The position numbers and the translations under genes are program-made. A stretch of DNA of 64,000 nucleotides from Posidonia oceanica (Eukaryota > Streptophyta > Magnoliopsida > Alismatales > Posidoniaceae): contig JAZBRS010000075.1 of NCBI GenBank assembly GCA_037176725.1, positions 79,796,001 through 79,860,000 of the forward strand, read 5' to 3'. The notes under the pieces were generated by a model. That model was not told the DNA's origin. It did no database searches and was given only the letters and a program-made list of their open reading frames with translations. How positions within the stretch are numbered: the first letter of the stretch is position 1; each line of letters opens with the position of its first letter. Below, one piece after another: positions 61,955 through 64,000 of this stretch.

Positions 61955-64000
61955 TGTAACGATCCGGATTTTTGTCGGTAATTTTAGGCCAAAAATTTAA
62001 TCAGGAATTTCTTAGTGTAAAACGCATGGATACTTGTGTTTTATATAAAGCGCATATATCTTAGCGTTCAACACCTGGCTGGCTTCTATGGTGTTAGACG
62101 CGTATCATTCTGCATTTTATGTCAAACACATGAAATTTAGCATCTTACACCTTGTGCAGCTCCTGGTGGTGACATCTGCCTATATAAGTGTCATCCAACA
62201 CCTCTGTCAGTCAATTTTCTTCTTTCCTTCTCCTCTGAGTCGCGAGGGTTGGGTTTTGAGGGGGAATTCAGTGCTGAGATGGTCGGGAGGAGGTGTGCTT
62301 GGGTTGCATGGCCTTACATGGAGGTGAGGAGGTGGGTCCCTTCATGCGTGTTGATGGTGGACATGAAGACGGAGCTCCGGCGATCTCTCGCAACCCCAAA
62401 TGTCAAGCTTGGCTAGAGATTTTGTCAGAGAAGGTGCTGCAACTTGGAGAGTGAGGTGAAGTTTGGGTTCTTTGGGTTAAAGCTCACTTTCTTCTTCCTC
62501 TTCCCTTCACTTTGGGGTGTATGCACTTATTCCTTGAATTTTTAGTGATGCACGAGTTGCAGGGAATCATTGGGGTCCAGTGAGAGCTTGGAGGATGATC
62601 AGAAGTTTGGATGGAGCTCGGAGTTGCTTGGGAGCACCTTGCATGTGTTGGGTTCGCCCTTGGTGCAAGGTACACATCTAATTAGAAATGATTTAGGCTG
62701 TTTTGAAGTTAGGATTGTGTTGCTTACTGAGGACTACATTTTTTTTTATGTCACATGTTGGTTCCTATATGGAGTGCTTAGGCTGCATGTTTGATTTCAG
62801 GAGGAGTTTTAGTGCAATTCCTTCTGTATGCATGTAGGACACAAAACCTGTAGCGTTCTATATAAAACGCTCATGTTCACACGTCTTACACCTGCATGTA
62901 GAATTTGCATGTTCTTTTACATAAGGAGTTTAGATTGCTCTCTGAGAATGAATATATGTTGTTTAAAGAAGTATAGGTTCTCTTATTGACATTTTTTGAC
63001 ATTATTATGAGTATGTGAGGATGCATGTCAGATTCTAGGAAGAGTTTCGTTAAAATTGGTATTTTGGGTGTAAGATGCACATGCTGGTGCGTTTTACATT
63101 GAACTCAACATGGGCAGCGTTCTACACCCCAGATTGACTCTTTTGCCCACACCCGTAGCTTGCATGATTAAGTTTTGCGCTCCAAATTTAGTTGCATGCT
63201 AAGGATTATGTGTGGTAGATGCATGAACCAGGACCTTGAGTTCTCCTAGAGTTAGTCTTTTGGTCTTGCATGGAGAATTATAGATGGGATCTTGTAGAAT
63301 TTGATCTCTGATTTGTGATGCATGCTAGGATTTGAGCTCAAGAATTAATGATTTTCAATGCTCTAGGCTTCTAGATGTTTTCAAGCATGGTTTAAGTGAT
63401 TTTGGATCAAGAATTGAGAACTCTGGTGTAAGACGCATAAAATCCTGCGTCTTACACTCCAGAGGTGTTTTTCTGCACTATTGTGAGGTATTGAGCTATT
63501 GGCTTGCTGTATGAGAATATACACATGTTTTCCCTGGGCAACCATGTTGATACTGAGAAGAAGTAACTTTAATGAGAAATTTCCAGTATAATTAACGATG
63601 GATAAGTGGATTCAAGTAGGTTTTGAAGGATTTATGTGCTTGCTGTAATTTAATTGCAGTATGACTATATCTTAGTTTTTCCTTAGCAGTTTCTGTGTGA
63701 TGTCTTGTTGATGAAACTTGTGATGTTTGGTTCATGCCATATGTGTCGGATTTTCGTAATTTTAGGCTTGTTGGATAGATATTTCAAAGATCCTTAATGT
63801 GGTGTATAGAACTAAAAGATTTGGGTTGAGGATTGCTAGTGTGCAGTGCTCTGAGACTTTGAGGAGCACTGTTTGGAGTGTTAGATGCTAGGGACTTCAC
63901 GTCTAACAATGAACGCAAGATTCCTTGCGTCTTACACTTTAATTCCCATTTTGGCCTTTTTACTGATACAAGTGTATTAGCATAGTGTTTATAGGTGATT
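61955..64000 (+). mobile_element. Start of another LTR, running off the window
   Basis: Begins TGTAACGATCCGGATTTTTG exactly where the older LTR copy is broken (host text CATGCATAT then continues in the other copy as TAGAATATAATG). The TGTAACG start is common in plant gypsy LTRs. The visible 2 kb contains repeated GCGTYTTACAC themes and no long ORF. The other end is outside the window, so a full element is not proven. Confidence 0.5.

Overview
The window comes from a flowering-plant nuclear genome. The evidence is a long spliced gene with GT-AG introns, plant-type LTR retrotransposons (copia and Ty3/gypsy), TRIMs, L1 and RTE LINEs, a tRNA-derived SINE and hAT transposons. Exon 1 of the gene is strikingly GC-rich and later exons are not. 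That 5'-3' GC gradient is more typical of monocots than eudicots, so a monocot is my best guess (inference only).

Minus strand, 49244 down to 2070: one host gene fills most of the window. I could join 27 exons with canonical GT...AG borders and consistent phase into an uninterrupted 2088-codon reading frame. It is a plant homologue of spastizin/ZFYVE26 (annotated in plants as 'zinc finger FYVE domain protein'). The last few hundred codons must lie beyond position 1. A small upstream ORF precedes the start codon. Coding sequence is about 6.3 kb of a transcript longer than 47 kb.

The introns are swollen by mobile DNA. Intron 5 holds a TRIM, a hAT deletion derivative and an RTE LINE tail. Intron 6 holds an L1 tail, a complete but dead copia element (minus, TSD GTATG) with a probable solo LTR inside it, and a 5'-truncated L1 interrupted by a non-autonomous LTR element (TSD ACAGT). 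Intron 7 is almost entirely one 4.5-kb hAT relic. Intron 9 holds a second dead copia element (plus, TSD AACTA) and a SINE with a 12-bp TSD. Intron 14 holds another hAT derivative and another TRIM.

Upstream of the gene (49.5-64 kb) there is no recognisable host gene. It is mostly nested LTR-type DNA: a Ty3/gypsy-like element on the minus strand (LTR 52154-55338, PBS next to a second LTR copy at 61670) with a 1.3-kb solo LTR inside one LTR, several tandem repeats, and a different LTR starting at 61955 and running off the window.

The observations most worth following are three. Three hAT family members sit in one gene, two of them internal-deletion derivatives. Two copia copies share the same reverse-transcriptase deletion junction. 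A family of short-LTR copia elements and a pol-less relative co-occur. I found no CRISPR, rRNA or tRNA genes and no obviously new biochemical system.
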